From assembly GCF_027172205.1 (NCBI RefSeq), contig NC_070614.1:50408001-50472000 (forward strand): 64,000 bases of DNA, in the 5' to 3' direction. Source of the stretch: Podarcis raffonei. Its lineage: Eukaryota > Chordata > Lepidosauria > Squamata > Lacertidae. The position numbers and the translations under genes were made by a program. Positions 28,048 to 38,404 of this stretch are shown here, in pieces (the stretch's first letter is position 1; every line of letters begins with the position of its first letter). The notes under the pieces are model-generated. The model searched no databases and had not been told where the DNA came from. It was given only the letters and a program-made list of their open reading frames with translations.

Positions 28048-31000
28048 TTATTATTTGTACCCCGCCCATCTGGCTGGGTTTCCCCAGCCACTCTGGGCGG
28101 CTTCCACAAAAACCAAAAATACACATTAAAAACTTCCCTGAACAGGGCTGCCTTAAGATGTCTTCTGAATGTCAGGTAGTTGTTTATCTCTTTGACATCT
28201 GCTGGGAGGGCGTTCCACAGGGCAGGCGCCACCACCGAGAAGGCCCTCTGCCTGGTTCCCTATAGCTTTGCTTCTCACAGTGAGGGAACCGCCAGAAGGC
28301 CCTCGGCGCTGGACCTCAGTGTCTGGGCAGAATGATGGGGGTGGAGACGCTCCTTCAGGTATACTGGGCCGAGGCCGTTTAGGGCTTTAAAGGTCAGCAC
28401 CAACACTTTGAATTGTGCTCGGAAATGTACTGGGAACCAATGTAGGTCTTTCAAGACTGGTGTTATGTGGTCTCGGCGGCTGCCCCCAGTCACCAGTCTG
28501 GCTGCCGCATTCTGGATTAGTTGTAGCTTCCGGGTCACCTTCAAAGGTAGCCCCACGTAGAGTGCATGGCAGTAGTCCAAGCGGGAGATAACTAGAGCAT
28601 GCACCACTACAAGGTGTGACCGGAAAATTCGGTGAATGGTCACAGAAATAGGACAGCGAGAAATATTCAAACATACATGCCTTACAGGCCTTCAAAGTAG
28701 GCCTCCTCTGATACAATGCAGTGTTGACAACGTTCATAGAACTGTTGGAAACTTCTGGAGAAGTCCTCTATTCATACTGCTTTCAGTTCCCTCATCACAG
28801 CAGCTTGGACATAGGAAATGTTGGGAAATCTGTGCCCTTTCAGTGCAGATTTCAGTTTTGGAAAAAGAAATAAATCCGTTGGGGCCAGATGGGAGAATAT
28901 GGAGGGTGGGACAACTCAGTAACCTCAGTAACGATTTCATGCAGAATATACAATTCTTCCACCATCATTTGGACGCACAAACGCCGATCCCACATCAATA
29001 ACTCACGGAGTCTGTCAACATTTGCCGTCCTTCACGGAAACGCTTAAACCACTCATACACTGTCTTTTGAGTTACGGCTTCATCTCCGTACACAATTGTG
29101 AGCATTTTGTGTGTTTCTGATGCCAATTGTACAAATATTTCTTGCTATCTGGTTTCTGAGACTGTTCACCGAACTTTCCCATCACACCTTGTATATATTT
29201 AGGTCAGACAGTTCTATGGGAACTCAGGGGTCTAAGGCTGGTATATTGTTTCGTTGATTACTGGGCGTGTGCCTGAAGAAGTTTATTTTCTGAATTTAGA
29301 ATCATAGAATTGATGAGTTGGAAGGGATCCCAAGAGTCATCGAGTCCATACAATCCAGGAATCCTGGGTGGGCTTGAACCACCAACCTTCTGGATAATAG
29401 CTAGATGCACTGACCTCCTCCTCCTCCTTATCTACTCCTCAAAAGATTCTATCAACGGTGTCTCCAAAAATTTTTACACATCACTTGGGAAGACAGGTGA
29501 ACTAATGCCCATGTACTTGAAGAAGAAAAGATCACCAGTGTTGAAGCAATGGTTCTTCAACATCAACTTCGTTGGATTGGTCATGTTGTGTGGATGCCTG
29601 ATTATCACCTTCCAAAGCAACTACAGTGGTACCTCAGGTTAACAACTTAATTCGTTCTGGAGGTCCGTTCTTAACCTGAAACTGTTCTTAACCTGAGGTA
29701 CCACTTTAGTTAATGGGGCCTCCTGCTGCCGCTGCGCCGCAGGAACACAATTTCTGTTCTCATCCTGAAGCAAAGTTCTTAACCTGAGGTACTATTTCTG
29801 GGTTAGCTGAGTCTCTAACCTGAAGTGTCTGTAACCTGAAGTATCTGTAACCCGAGGTACCACTGTACTCTACTGCGAACTTAAAAATGAAAAGTGTAAT
29901 GCTGGTGGTCAATAAAAGAGCTTTGAAGACTCTCTCAAGGCAAATCTAAAAAATCATAGTATAAACAATGAAAATTGGGAAACACTGGCCTGCAAGCGCT
30001 CCAGTTGGAGAACAGCCTTTCATGGGCTTTGAAGGTGTCCTGGGCTTTGAAGACGCTCGAACTCAGGATGCAAGGGAGAAACGTGCTAAGAGGAAGGCAC
30101 ACTTGGCAAATCCACACCGTCATCAACTCCTGCCCGGAAACCTATGTCCGCACTGTGGAAGGACGTGTGGATCCAGAACTGGCCTCCACAGTCACTTACG
30201 GACTCACTGTTAAAACCGTGTTTATGGAAGACAATCTTACTTGGCTACGAGGGATCGCCAAAGAAGAAGAAAGAAGAAGCACTGACCCATTGTGCCATGT
30301 GCAAATTTGGCAAGGAAGACTCTTCACCCAGATTACACCACTGCCACTCTCCCCAAAAGATCTATACCTTGAGACCTGAGAATGGGTTGCTGACCACTAA
30401 GTCCTACTCAGAGCAGACTCAGTGAAATTAATGGGCTTAAGTTAGAGCCGCCTGATATTTAATAACTCAACAAGGAACATTCATACATGCAAGTTCCCAC
30501 ACTATGATTACTCTGAAGGAAGTTGCATTCAGTAAATCAACGCTGATCCTTTCCTTATCACTGCCCGTTCGCCTTATAAACCTTCCAGGCAGTCTGAAAT
30601 CCTTTCAGGGCACCTTTAATCATATGTGGTGGAAATGCAAGGTAGTAAAAGAATTTTGGGAAATGATATACAGTGAGTTGAAAAAAATGTTTAAAATAAC
30701 CTTTTCTTTAAATCTCCCCCCTGAAGCCTTCCTTTTAGGAATTCTAGGTGCCAAAATCCGAAGGGAGCAGAAAATACTATTTATGTATGCGACCATGACT
30801 GCACAGATGTTATTGGCCCTGAGATGGAAAGAAGATAAAGTCCCTAACAGAGAAAAATGGCAGATCAAGTTGATGGATTACTCTGAAATGGCTAAAATGA
30901 CCGGAACAATCAGAAATCAGGAAGACCAACATTTTAATAAGAAATGAGGAAAAATTATAATTTATCTTAAAAACCATTGTAAACAGTTAAAATCGTTAGT

Positions 31001-34000
31001 AGGCTTGGAATAACACTTGTAGTTTAATGGTGAATTTTGGACACAATGGAGAGGTGAAAGATTTGGATTATCATAAAAGATACAGGAGGAAATGATTAAC
31101 AATAGGATTAACAAAAAGGGAAGAGGGAAGTCCAGGCGATTCTTTGGAATCTTGTTTCTATGTTGGATGTGACTGTAAAATTTTAATCTGAAAAACCAAA
31201 TAAATAAATTTATATATAAAAAAATTGAAATCCTTCTTTCAGAACACAGTGCTCCTCTCTCTCTTGTGTTGCGAATGAAAGAGATAACGCCAAACAGCAA
31301 AATGCAATGATGCTCACCTGCCATGGCTACAAAGACAAGGTTGCTCTGTGGGGACCAGATTTCCTGTATTGAGGGCATGATCCAGTACACACAGCTGTAA
31401 TTCCCAACAGTATCTTCATTGACGCGGAACATCTCATAAGGCCCCATTCCACTATTGGGCAACTCCTTGAAGGTCCGATCTTGCTCTTCTTTGAAGAACG
31501 TGTATCCTGCCACCTTCAAACTATCAGGAGCCAAACAAGTGAGAATCACCTTTTCACCTTTGATGTAGACGGGGTGCTGGGGATCCAAGGAAAGAATTGC
31601 TGCAGGTGGAATCCCTGGAGAAGGAGAGGAAAGCCAGCCAGTTAGGAAACAAACGCATGAAACCCAGAGGATGAAGACATTCTGAGAAGCTAAGCGAAGG
31701 AGCACAGAATAAAGAGGGCATCTTATTTGGGGAAAGATCGAAGCAAATGAATATAAACACATATGTGATTATTCTTGCAACAACTACATTTAGTTTTGGG
31801 GTTTTCTTGACTACCAAGGTGGCACTGGCTGGCTTTCCGGAGCGTTTGATTCTACACCCTTGGCAGCAACAAATATCCAACAGGTGATACCTTGCTTATC
31901 ACCACATCTCCCACTGTGGTAAATTTGACCTTCTGGATTTCTGCCTTTTGCTGCTGTCAGATGCACCTTGTGATAGGAATGTTAAATGTTCGTAAGTGTA
32001 CCAACCAAGCACATACATAGATCAGCACAGGAAGACTGACCTGGAACCATTTTGATTCCCAAACTGTCCCAAACTGACCAAATGTTTTCTCTGCAAGGTC
32101 AAAGGAAAATGGAAAAGCCTCCCCATTGTCTTTTCCTTCACAAATCCTGTCTTAAGGGTATGTCTGTGTTTGAATAGGGTGTGAGCCTATTTATCACTAC
32201 AAAAGACTGGCCAGGCTCCCCAGGCAATCCAATCAAGTAACCTGCCAGACAGGAGATAAACAACATTCAAATTTCTGTTTTAAGACCGCCTTTTCTGTGA
32301 TGCAGGTGTGATATATCTGAGGGATGGTCTTAGGTTACACCCCTTCTGTGATGTATGTATATATGATGTTTCTGGGATTGGTCTTGATCTACAGGGTGGG
32401 AATTTCAAAAGTCTTTATAAGGCCTTGCACACCATTTTTCTGGGTTCCTCCTCCTTTCCTGTGAGGGGAGCACCCTGTTGCAACAGATCAATAAAGATCA
32501 AGCTTACTAGATGCTTTGCTTCTCAATATTCTCTGGTTGACCTCTGTTATTTTCTCCTACCAATAGGGAACCTATGTAAGGACTCTATAGGGGCTCTTGG
32601 ATACCCCATAAGGGAAAAGGGCAGTTTTTGTTTACAACAACCTGAGCTGTGAATTTAATCATATACAAAATTGACACCCTGGCCATCCCTTGCAACTGCT
32701 TACTAAAATCAGTAACAATTAAACAAAAATGGAAACCAACTTTACCTGCATGGACTGATCTCCAAAGGAGGATCTGCAGACAGGCTAGAAGTGAAGAGCA
32801 AAGGAAAGATGTCATGACAAATGGTGTGGTTTGTGAGATAGAGGGTGAGTTTATATAAACTCATCCTCTATCTCACAATCACACCATTATTAAATTTTCT
32901 GTTTTACAATTTAAAAGACTCATTAAAATATCAGTGACTTCCCTTCTTCCCTTTCCACATATGATATCTTTATTGTCATTGTGCCATGCAGAACAATGAA
33001 ATTGAACTACATAAAACATTCAAAAACCCCTAAAAACTCTGAAACCCCATTTTAAAATACAATATACTATAGAGACTCCTTATGCTGCGTTTAGAACCAG
33101 AATAGCATTTGCATAGAAACTGTTTCTCAGGCGGCTAGTCCTGGCCTTTATAACCCTATAACTTCTTCCAGAAGGCAGAAGCTTAAAGAGATCATTTCCG
33201 GGGTGCGCACTATCCTGCGCTATCTCTGCAGCTTTCTTATGGCACCTGGAAGCGTAGATTTGATCCAAGGTGGGAAGAGGGCATCCAATTACAGTGGTGC
33301 CTCGCAAGACGAAAATAATCCGTTCCGCGATTCTCTTCGTCTTGCGGTTTTTTCGTCTTGCGAAGCAAGCCCATTAGCGGCTTAGCGGATTAGCGCTATT
33401 AGCGGCTTAGCGGGCTTAGCGGATCAGCTGATAAGTGGCTTAGCGGATCAGCTGATAAGCGGCTTAGCGATCAGCTGTTAAGCGGTTTGGCGGATCAGCT
33501 GATAAGCGGCTTAGCGATCAGCTGTTAAGCGGCTTAGCGGATCAGCTGATAAGCGGCTTAGCGGCTTGGGAAAAAGGGGGGGGGGAGGAAAAAAACCCCG
33601 CAGGAACTCGCAAGACATTTTCGTCTTGCAAAGCAAGCCCATAGGAAATTCGTTTTGCGAAGCACCTCCAAAACGGAAAACCCTTTCGTCTAGCGGGTTT
33701 TCCGTCTTGTGAGGCATTCGTCTTGCGGGGCACCACTGTATTCTCTCCGCAGTCTTCACAACCCTGGACAGCATTGCTTTTTCCCTGACCGTGCAGCTCC
33801 CAAACCACACACACAGACCATAAGTTAATACACTCTCCACAGTGCAATGGTAAAATGCCATCAACAGGTCCTTTGAGAGATTGTTTTTCCGGAGGATTCT
33901 CAGAAAATATAACCTCTGCTGTGCTCTCTTCATCAGGTCTTTGCTGTTTTCTCCCCAGGTTAGGTCGTCTCTCAACTCCATTCCCAGAAATCAAAACACC

Positions 34001-35446
34001 GAGACCTGTTCCACGCACTTCCCCTCAATAATAAGTGGCTGAATATTCAATTTACATTTCCTAAAGTCCACAATGATCTCTTTTGTTTTCTTTAAGTTAA
34101 GTAGTAAGTTGTTTTTCCTGCACCACTCCTCCAACTGCTCAACTTCCTTCCTATAGGCCGCCTCCTCCTCTCCAGCCGTGATTAAACCAACCACCCTTGT
34201 ATCGTCTGCGAACTTTCTATGGTTCATTTTGCATGTCATAAATCCCTGCATATTTTACAAAAACTGTACCATTCAGTATTCCATGATTGCATCTGTCAAA
34301 ACTTATTTACACTGTTGAATTTATCCTAATGCTGCCATTGTTTTCAGCTACGAGTGATCGCCAAAGAAAAAGAATATCAAGACTGCCTAGTGGTTAGGGC
34401 AGACTTGTGGCAGCTGACCCGGAATTCAGAAAAGTGGGTAGAGCTCAGATTCCTCGGTGTCAGATTGACAGGAACGAGCACCCAGGGTCGGATTTCCCTT
34501 GCTTTTGACGTCTTACTTCAGGGTGGCTGGAATCCGTGGCCCTCTCAGGCTTGGTCTCCCTTGATCTTGGCCTTTGCCAGTGTGGCTGAGTCCAAGCCTG
34601 TCAGTCATAAGATGCAGATGATGATGATGATGATGATGATGATAATAATAATGATAATTTATTTATACCCCGCCCATCTGGCTGGGTCTCCCCAGCCACT
34701 CTGGGCGGCTTCCAACAAAATATTAAAATACAATAACCTATTAAACATTAGGTAAAGGTAAAGGGACCCCTGACCATTAGGTCCAGTCGTGGCTGACTCT
34801 GGGGTTGCGGCGCTCATCTCGCTTTATTGGCCGAGGGAGCCGGCGTACAGCTTCATGTGGCCAGCAGGACTAAGCCGCTTCTGGCGAACCAGAGCAGCGC
34901 ACGGAAATGCTATTTACCTTCCCGTGAGAGCGGTACCTATTTATCTACTTGCACTTTGACGTGCTTTCGAACTGCTAGGTTGGCAGGAGCAGGGACCGAG
35001 CAACGGGAGCTCACCCCGTGGCGGGGATTCGAACCGCCGACCTGATTGGCAAGTCCTAGGCTCTGTGGTTTAACCCACAGTGCCACCCGTGTCCCATTAT
35101 TAAACATTAACAGCTTCCCTAAACAAGGCTGCCTTCAGATGTCTTATAAAAGTCTGGTAGCTGTTTTTCTCTTTGACATCTGGTGGGAGGGCGTTCCACA
35201 GGGTGGGTGCCACTACCGAGAAGACCCTCTGCCTGGTTCCCTGTAACTTCGCTTCTCGCAGCGAGGGAACCGCCAGAAGGATAAGGAGCGAGTTTTTGGT
35301 TACCGAGGTCTTCCCTCCATCCATTCATCTCTGACGGATCATGGGCTTAGGCGACCTTGGCGAGTAGAGCAGCAAAGGCCAAACCCCCTATTTTGTCTAT
35401 AACAAGAGAGAGGCCCCAAACCTGTTATCAAAGCAGGAAATTTCAT
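26272..35446 (-). CDS. Gene B: short-tailed two-Ig receptor with transmembrane arginine (activating type)
   Basis: Exons in transcript order: 35422-35446 (leader 1, MKFPALIT), 32746-32784 (leader 2, CLQILLWRSVHAG), 31318-31614 (Ig 1), 27585-27905 (Ig 2) and 26272-26390 (membrane and stop). All phases close; 266 residues. Both Ig domains keep their cysteines (VILTCLAPD/NYSCVYW and RLTCLANG/FACSYEE). The membrane segment reads GYLRLAPTLLFLMVPLAFC and ends at once in TGA, so there is no signalling tail. An arginine near the outer end of the span plus a minimal tail is the layout of activating receptors (LILRA, GPVI, NKp46) that pair with the FcR gamma chain. Gene C, its nearest relative, has alanine there and an ITIM tail. 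The role is inferred; decay of a longer tail is the alternative. Confidence 0.75.
26525..26722 (-). mobile_element. MITE end plus CR1/L2 LINE 3' end
   Basis: cagtggtacctctggttgcg to 26588 is the left part of a TA-type MITE. A (TAA)n tail at 26589-26640 and the LINE 3' end (gctgggtttccccagccact) follow. Confidence 0.7.
26725..27341. mobile_element. MITE family 1 interrupted by a Sauria SINE
   Basis: Left end at 26725 after TA; right end ...taccactg at 27341 before TA. The SINE sits a few bases from the right end. Confidence 0.85.
26966..27332 (-). mobile_element. Sauria SINE (nested)
   Basis: Starts with the reversed tail aaaggtaaaggtaaaggtac and ends at the tRNA-like head. Flanked by the 8-bp duplication gtaccact (26958-26965 and 27333-27340). 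Confidence 0.9.
27585..27905 (-). CDS. Gene B exon: Ig domain 2
   Basis: Acceptor gattcctgcag, donor gtgagtc, 321 nt, phase 1-1. WVMSPWSKT motif. Related to V-type exons of A and D and to gene C 40284-40616. Confidence 0.85.
28003..28607 (-). mobile_element. CR1/L2-clade LINE 3' part with (TAA)n tail
   Basis: The minus strand encodes HALVISRLDYCHALYVGLPL, HITPVLKDLHWFPVHFRAQF and LWNALPADVKEINNYLTFRR. Tail is (AAT)n at 28003-28048. The 5' side is cut by a mariner element. Confidence 0.9.
28610..29191 (-). mobile_element. Mariner DNA transposon, decayed
   Basis: 582 bp with about 27-bp inverted repeats (28610-28636 and 29165-29191; caaggtgtgaccggaaaatt against caaggtgtgatgggaaagtt) and TA on both flanks. 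The minus strand keeps a transposase C-terminus (DLFLFPKLKSALKGHRFPNI, then a YFEGLQ-like end). Stops and shortness show it is inactive. Confidence 0.85.
29298..29405 (-). mobile_element. tRNA-Ile-type SINE 3' part
   Basis: agaatcatagaattgatgag and ggaagggatcccaagagtca are the reversed 3' body of the SINE at 11374. Confidence 0.6.
29440..30400 (+). mobile_element. LINE 3' part with C-terminal zinc-finger-like motif
   Basis: Encodes in broken frames LEEEKITSVEAMVLQHQLRW and, at the end, CPHCGRTCGSRTGLHSHLRT-HC. It is split by a MITE at 29624-29865. A second copy lies reversed at 52085-52620. Clade not assigned. Confidence 0.65.
29624..29865. mobile_element. MITE family 1, complete copy
   Basis: Starts cagtggtacctcaggttaac after TA; ends cccgaggtaccactg before TA. 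Inserted in a LINE. Confidence 0.9.
30609..31224 (+). mobile_element. L1 3' fragment
   Basis: Encodes GTFNHMWWKCKVVKEFWEMI and LLALRWKEDKVPNREKW. The 3' UTR ends in an A run. Flanked by near-identical tgaaatcctttcag (30595-30608) and tgaaatccttctttcag (31225-31241). The matching site in gene C (about 43187) is empty. Confidence 0.85.
31318..31614 (-). CDS. Gene B exon: Ig domain 1
   Basis: Acceptor tccttctccag, donor gtgagcat, 297 nt, phase 1-1. IWSPQSNLVFVAMAG at the end recalls the WSxPS motif of leukocyte-receptor-complex domains. Almost identical to gene C 43278-43559. Confidence 0.9.
31969..32560 (+). mobile_element. Probable solo LTR
   Basis: Starts tgtgataggaatgtt, contains a polyadenylation signal (aataaag near 32491) and a TATA-like region, and lies in the gene B leader intron. 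Ends are approximate; no target duplication confirmed. Fossil of a retrovirus-like element. Confidence 0.4.
32746..32784 (-). CDS. Gene B exon: leader 2
   Basis: Acceptor cttctag, donor gtaaagt, 39 nt, phase 1-1. CLQILLWRSVHAG. Confidence 0.8.
32955..34207 (-). mobile_element. CR1-superfamily (Rex1-like) LINE 3' part
   Basis: The minus strand encodes EVEQLEEWCRKNNLLLNLKK, KEIIVDFRKCKLNIQPLII, AFYHCTVESVLTYGLCVWFG and RSYRVIKARTSRLRNSFYAN. Interrupted by a MITE at 33292-33738. Clade by motif similarity. Confidence 0.7.
33292..33738. mobile_element. MITE family 2 relative with internal tandem repeats
   Basis: Ends cagtggtgcctcgcaagacg and cttgcggggcaccactg, flanked by TA. The interior 33370-33560 is a tandem array of units containing cggcttagcg and gatcagctgataag. 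Confidence 0.85.
34346..34617. other. Repeat-derived sequence, no gene
   Basis: Begins gatcgccaaagaaaaagaat, related to the end of the LINE at 30250. The rest is unrecognised, ending at an (ATG)n run. Confidence 0.35.
34618..35290 (-). mobile_element. CR1/L2-clade LINE 3' end split by a Sauria SINE
   Basis: (ATG)n/(AAT)n tail at 34618-34660, then the LINE 3' end and coding VKEKNSYQTFIRHLKAALF on the far side of the SINE. Confidence 0.85.
34751..35097 (-). mobile_element. Sauria SINE (nested)
   Basis: Flanked by a perfect 12-bp duplication tattaaacatta (34739-34750 and 35098-35109). Full head-to-tail structure. Confidence 0.95.
35422..35446 (-). CDS. Gene B exon: leader 1 with start codon
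   Basis: ATG at 35444-35446, donor gtttggg, 25 nt, phase 1. MKFPALIT. Its 5' flank to about 35720 resembles the 5' flanks of genes A (22073-22330) and C (46301-46550), a likely shared promoter and 5' UTR. Confidence 0.75.
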
Positions 35447-35875
35447 GCTCGGCTGGCGTCCCTCGAAGGCCAATGGCTGTGTCCTCTGCTCCACCGCTGT
35501 CTCTCTGCTTTCAAAGAGAGGATGGGCTGTCTCTCCCTGACTCTGCCAGACTGTCAGACGCAAAGACAAGAGCAGGAACTGAACCGTCATCACCTTCTTT
35601 CCTCCCAGCCACCACAAAGCATTGCACCTGGGCCACCAGCGCAGCACACAGCTCAGCTCATAGGCCTTGAGGACACCAAAAGCTGCTGGGTGGAACAACC
35701 GATGTTCCAACCAGCTCACCACATCTCTCCTTACAACGCCTATGCTCAGCCTCCTTTGTAACCAAAACACTTGTGGAGGCGGTAGCACGAGGCTAGAAAT
35801 GAGAAAGCGGAAGGACGCAGCAATCACAGGCGGTCGACTCAAAAAGGGGCCTCAGGAAGACGATCAAACCTCTCC

Positions 35876-36173
35876 ATTCTGAAGGAAATCAGCCCTGAGT
35901 GCTCACTGGAAGGACAGATCCTGAAGCTGAGGCTCCAAGACTTTGGCCACCTCATGAGAAGAGAAGACTCCCTGGAAAAGACCCTGATGTTGGGAAAGAT
36001 GGAGGGCACAAGGAGAAGCGGACAACAGAGGACGAGTTGGTTGGACAGTGTTCTCGAAGAGACCAGCATGAGTTTGACCAACTGCAGGAGGCAGAGGAAG
36101 ACAGGAGGACCTGGCGTGCTCTGGTCCAGGGGGTCACGAAGAGTCGGACACGACTAAACAACTAAACAACAAC
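35876..36173 (+). mobile_element. BovB (RTE) LINE 3' end
   Basis: Encodes EISPECSLEGQILKLRLQDF-GHLMRREDSLEKTLMLGKM in one frame, ending ggtcacgaagagtcggacac and a CAA-rich tail. 5' truncated. Confidence 0.9.
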
Positions 36174-36309
36174 AAAATGTTAGAAGAGTCCTGATGATCT
36201 GGCCAAAGTGGCTTCTAGTCCAGCAGCTTCTTCTGACAGTGGCCAACCAGGCACCCCTTTTGGGGAAAGAAGAGACCAGGATCAGCAGATTGGGACTCAA
36301 GCACCAGGG

Positions 36310-37270
36310 AGCAGGAATAAGATCCTCAAGGACCGTCTCTCCCTACATGAACTGATCGAGACCCTGCGATCATCACCCAAGGCCCTTCTTTTTGTGCCTC
36401 CTCCACAAGAGGTCTGGAGCGTGTCAACACGAGAACGGGCCTTTTCTGTTAGGCGTAATGGTTTAATTCACACAGAAATGAAAAATGTACATGTATTAAA
36501 GAAGGTTTAAAATGGAACATGGCTAAATGTGTATTGGTAACACTGAAGTTTTCCCCAATGCTGTTTTCTAAAGCTGTAATTAGTTTTCTGAGCTGTAATT
36601 AGCTAATGATGAACCGCTGTTTGTTTCTCTACTCTGTACTGAGAGTGAACCTTTGATCATGTGATGAAGGTATTGAGTTGCAAATCTGCCGTTTTGAACA
36701 GAGCTGCCTTAGAGTCTTTGCCTTCCAAACCCAACGGAGTAAAGATGCAAATAGAGTCATTCTCTGAACGCAACAGAGGACAAAGCATGTGATAATGGCT
36801 TAGCAAGAGTTGGAAAGCTGGTAGGAGGGAGGGAGAGAGAGAGAGAGATTGCTCTGCTTATAGATCTCTTTGGACTATTTCGTATTTTGTAAAATGCTGA
36901 GCCTGTGTTGGACAGCACAAGATATTGTATGGATGTTTTAACTCTGTTTTGAATAAAGTTCTGCCAGTAAAAGTTTAAATAATATTTTCATGGGTCTGGA
37001 CAATGTTTCATTTCCAAAGGAGTCAGTTCTTAAGCTACCAGTTGCTTCAAACAGAACAAAATTTTATATCTGCAACATTTTCTGCAGTGGCTCCCCGTTT
37101 GTGAGATTCTCTCCCCACGAAGGTTCGTCTGGTGCCTTCATTATACATTTTTAGGTGCCAGGCAATTATTTAAATATGTTTGTGGGAGGGAGGTTATTGT
37201 TTTGTTTTGTTCTTGTTCTTATTATTGCGGTTTTATTTTGTGAACCATGCTGAGATCTTCAGATAAAGGG
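36310..37270 (+). mobile_element. CR1-like LINE 3' end split by a solo LTR
   Basis: Left part encodes LHELIETLRSSPKALLFVPP to 36446. The right part resumes at 37083 with gcagtggctccccgtttgtg and runs to the LINE 3' tail near 37270. Confidence 0.75.
36447..37077 (+). mobile_element. Solo LTR of a retrovirus-like element
   Basis: 631 bp, begins TGTTAG, ends GCAACA, contains an aataaag signal near 36951, and is flanked by the 5-bp duplication ttttc (36442-36446 and 37078-37082). No internal genes. A fossil left by recombination between two LTRs. Confidence 0.85.
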
Positions 37271-37337
37271 TAGCATACAAATTAAATTAAATTAAAAAAT
37301 AAATATTCATGAAAACTGTATTACTATGCAGGAAGCA

Positions 37338-37835
37338 CAATAATAATAATAATTTTATTATTCGTATCCCGCCCATCTGACTGGCTTGCCCCAGCCACTC
37401 TGGGTGGCTTCCAACAACTAGAAAAGCATAATGAAACATCAAACATTAAAAACTTCCCAATACAGGGCTGCCTTCAGATGTCTTCTAAGAGTAATATAGT
37501 TCTTTATTTCCTTGACATCTGATGAGAGGATGTTCCACAGATTGGGTGCCACTACCGAGAAGGCCCTCTGCCTGGTTCCCTGTAACCTCACTTCTCGCAG
37601 GGAGGGAACTGCCAGAAGGCCCTCGGAGCTGGATCTCAGTGTCCGGGCAGAATGATGGGGGTGGAGACGCTCCTTCAGGTATCCTGGGCCGAGGCTGTTT
37701 AGGGCTTCAAAGGTCAGCACCAACACTTTGAATTGTGCTCTGAAACATACTGGGAGCCAATGCAGAACTCGTGTTATATGGTCCCGTTGGCCACTCCCAA
37801 TCACCAGTCTGGCAGCTGCATTCTGGATTTGTTGT
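37338..37835 (-). mobile_element. CR1/L2-clade LINE 3' part
   Basis: The minus strand encodes RDHITRVLHWLPVCFRAQFK, LGPGYLKERLHPHHSARTLR and LWNILSSDVKEIKNYITLRR; short (AAT)n tail. Confidence 0.9.
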
Positions 37836-38266
37836 CATTTTGAGATGGTTCTGCCCTCCTCTCTTTCCCAACCATGTTTGTAAATGACACTGTAAATCTT
37901 TAATCACATCAGAATTCTACTTGTAAGAATTGAATTGTCTTTATTGAATAGAAGCTGCGTTGTTTTCTGTGGAACGTGTGGAGGACCTCAACCAACACGT
38001 ATTTGTTTGTTTGTTTTATTTTCTTAAATTTACATCCCATCCTTTCTTCCATCACTGGACACCATCACAGCAGCACATCTGTGGTTCCCAGCTAGTCACC
38101 CACCCAGACACTGACCAGACCCGGACCTGCTTAGCTTCCGCAAGGTGGGCACCTCCTGTGCCTTCAGCCATGCCCTGGCTGAGAGCAATAAACCAACTGG
38201 CAGGTGGTGTAGAATCCTTTGGCAGCCACTCAGAACTCCACAATCTCTTTCCTTTCCACAATGTCT
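37836..38266. other. 3' flank of gene C, no recognised gene
   Basis: Contains tttgtttgttttattttctt followed by sequence like a reptile interspersed repeat. No coding support. Confidence 0.35.
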
Positions 38267-38404
38267 TCACTTTCTTCCTCTGTTCTTAGGTGGAAACAGA
38301 ACCTCGCTGTACATCACCTTCTCCTCTTCCACCAGTCGGAGCCCATTTCCTAAGCAAGACTTAGCAGAGCAGAATTTGATGGTGGCGTAGGTGATGGTTG
38401 AGTC
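38267..38404 (-). CDS. Gene C exon: tail with two ITIMs and stop
   Basis: Acceptor tgttcccacag, phase 0, stop TGA at 38267-38269. Contains ITYATI and, 27 residues on, VMYSEV; ends PPKNRGRK. Confidence 0.85.
   Translation of the reverse strand, partial: DSTITYATIKFCSAKSCLGNGLRLVEEEKVMYSEVLFPPKNRGRK

Larger units (their letters stand above)
32880..34345 (-). mobile_element. L1-like 3' UTR split by another LINE
   Basis: Outer parts 32880-32955 and 34208-34345 together match the continuous segment at 8128-8355. The inner LINE is described separately. Confidence 0.5.

Noticed and set aside
30144-30425. Zinc-finger-like gene
   Set aside because: The CPHCGR...HLRTHC motif is the C-terminus of a LINE with a second copy at 52085-52620, not a host zinc-finger gene.
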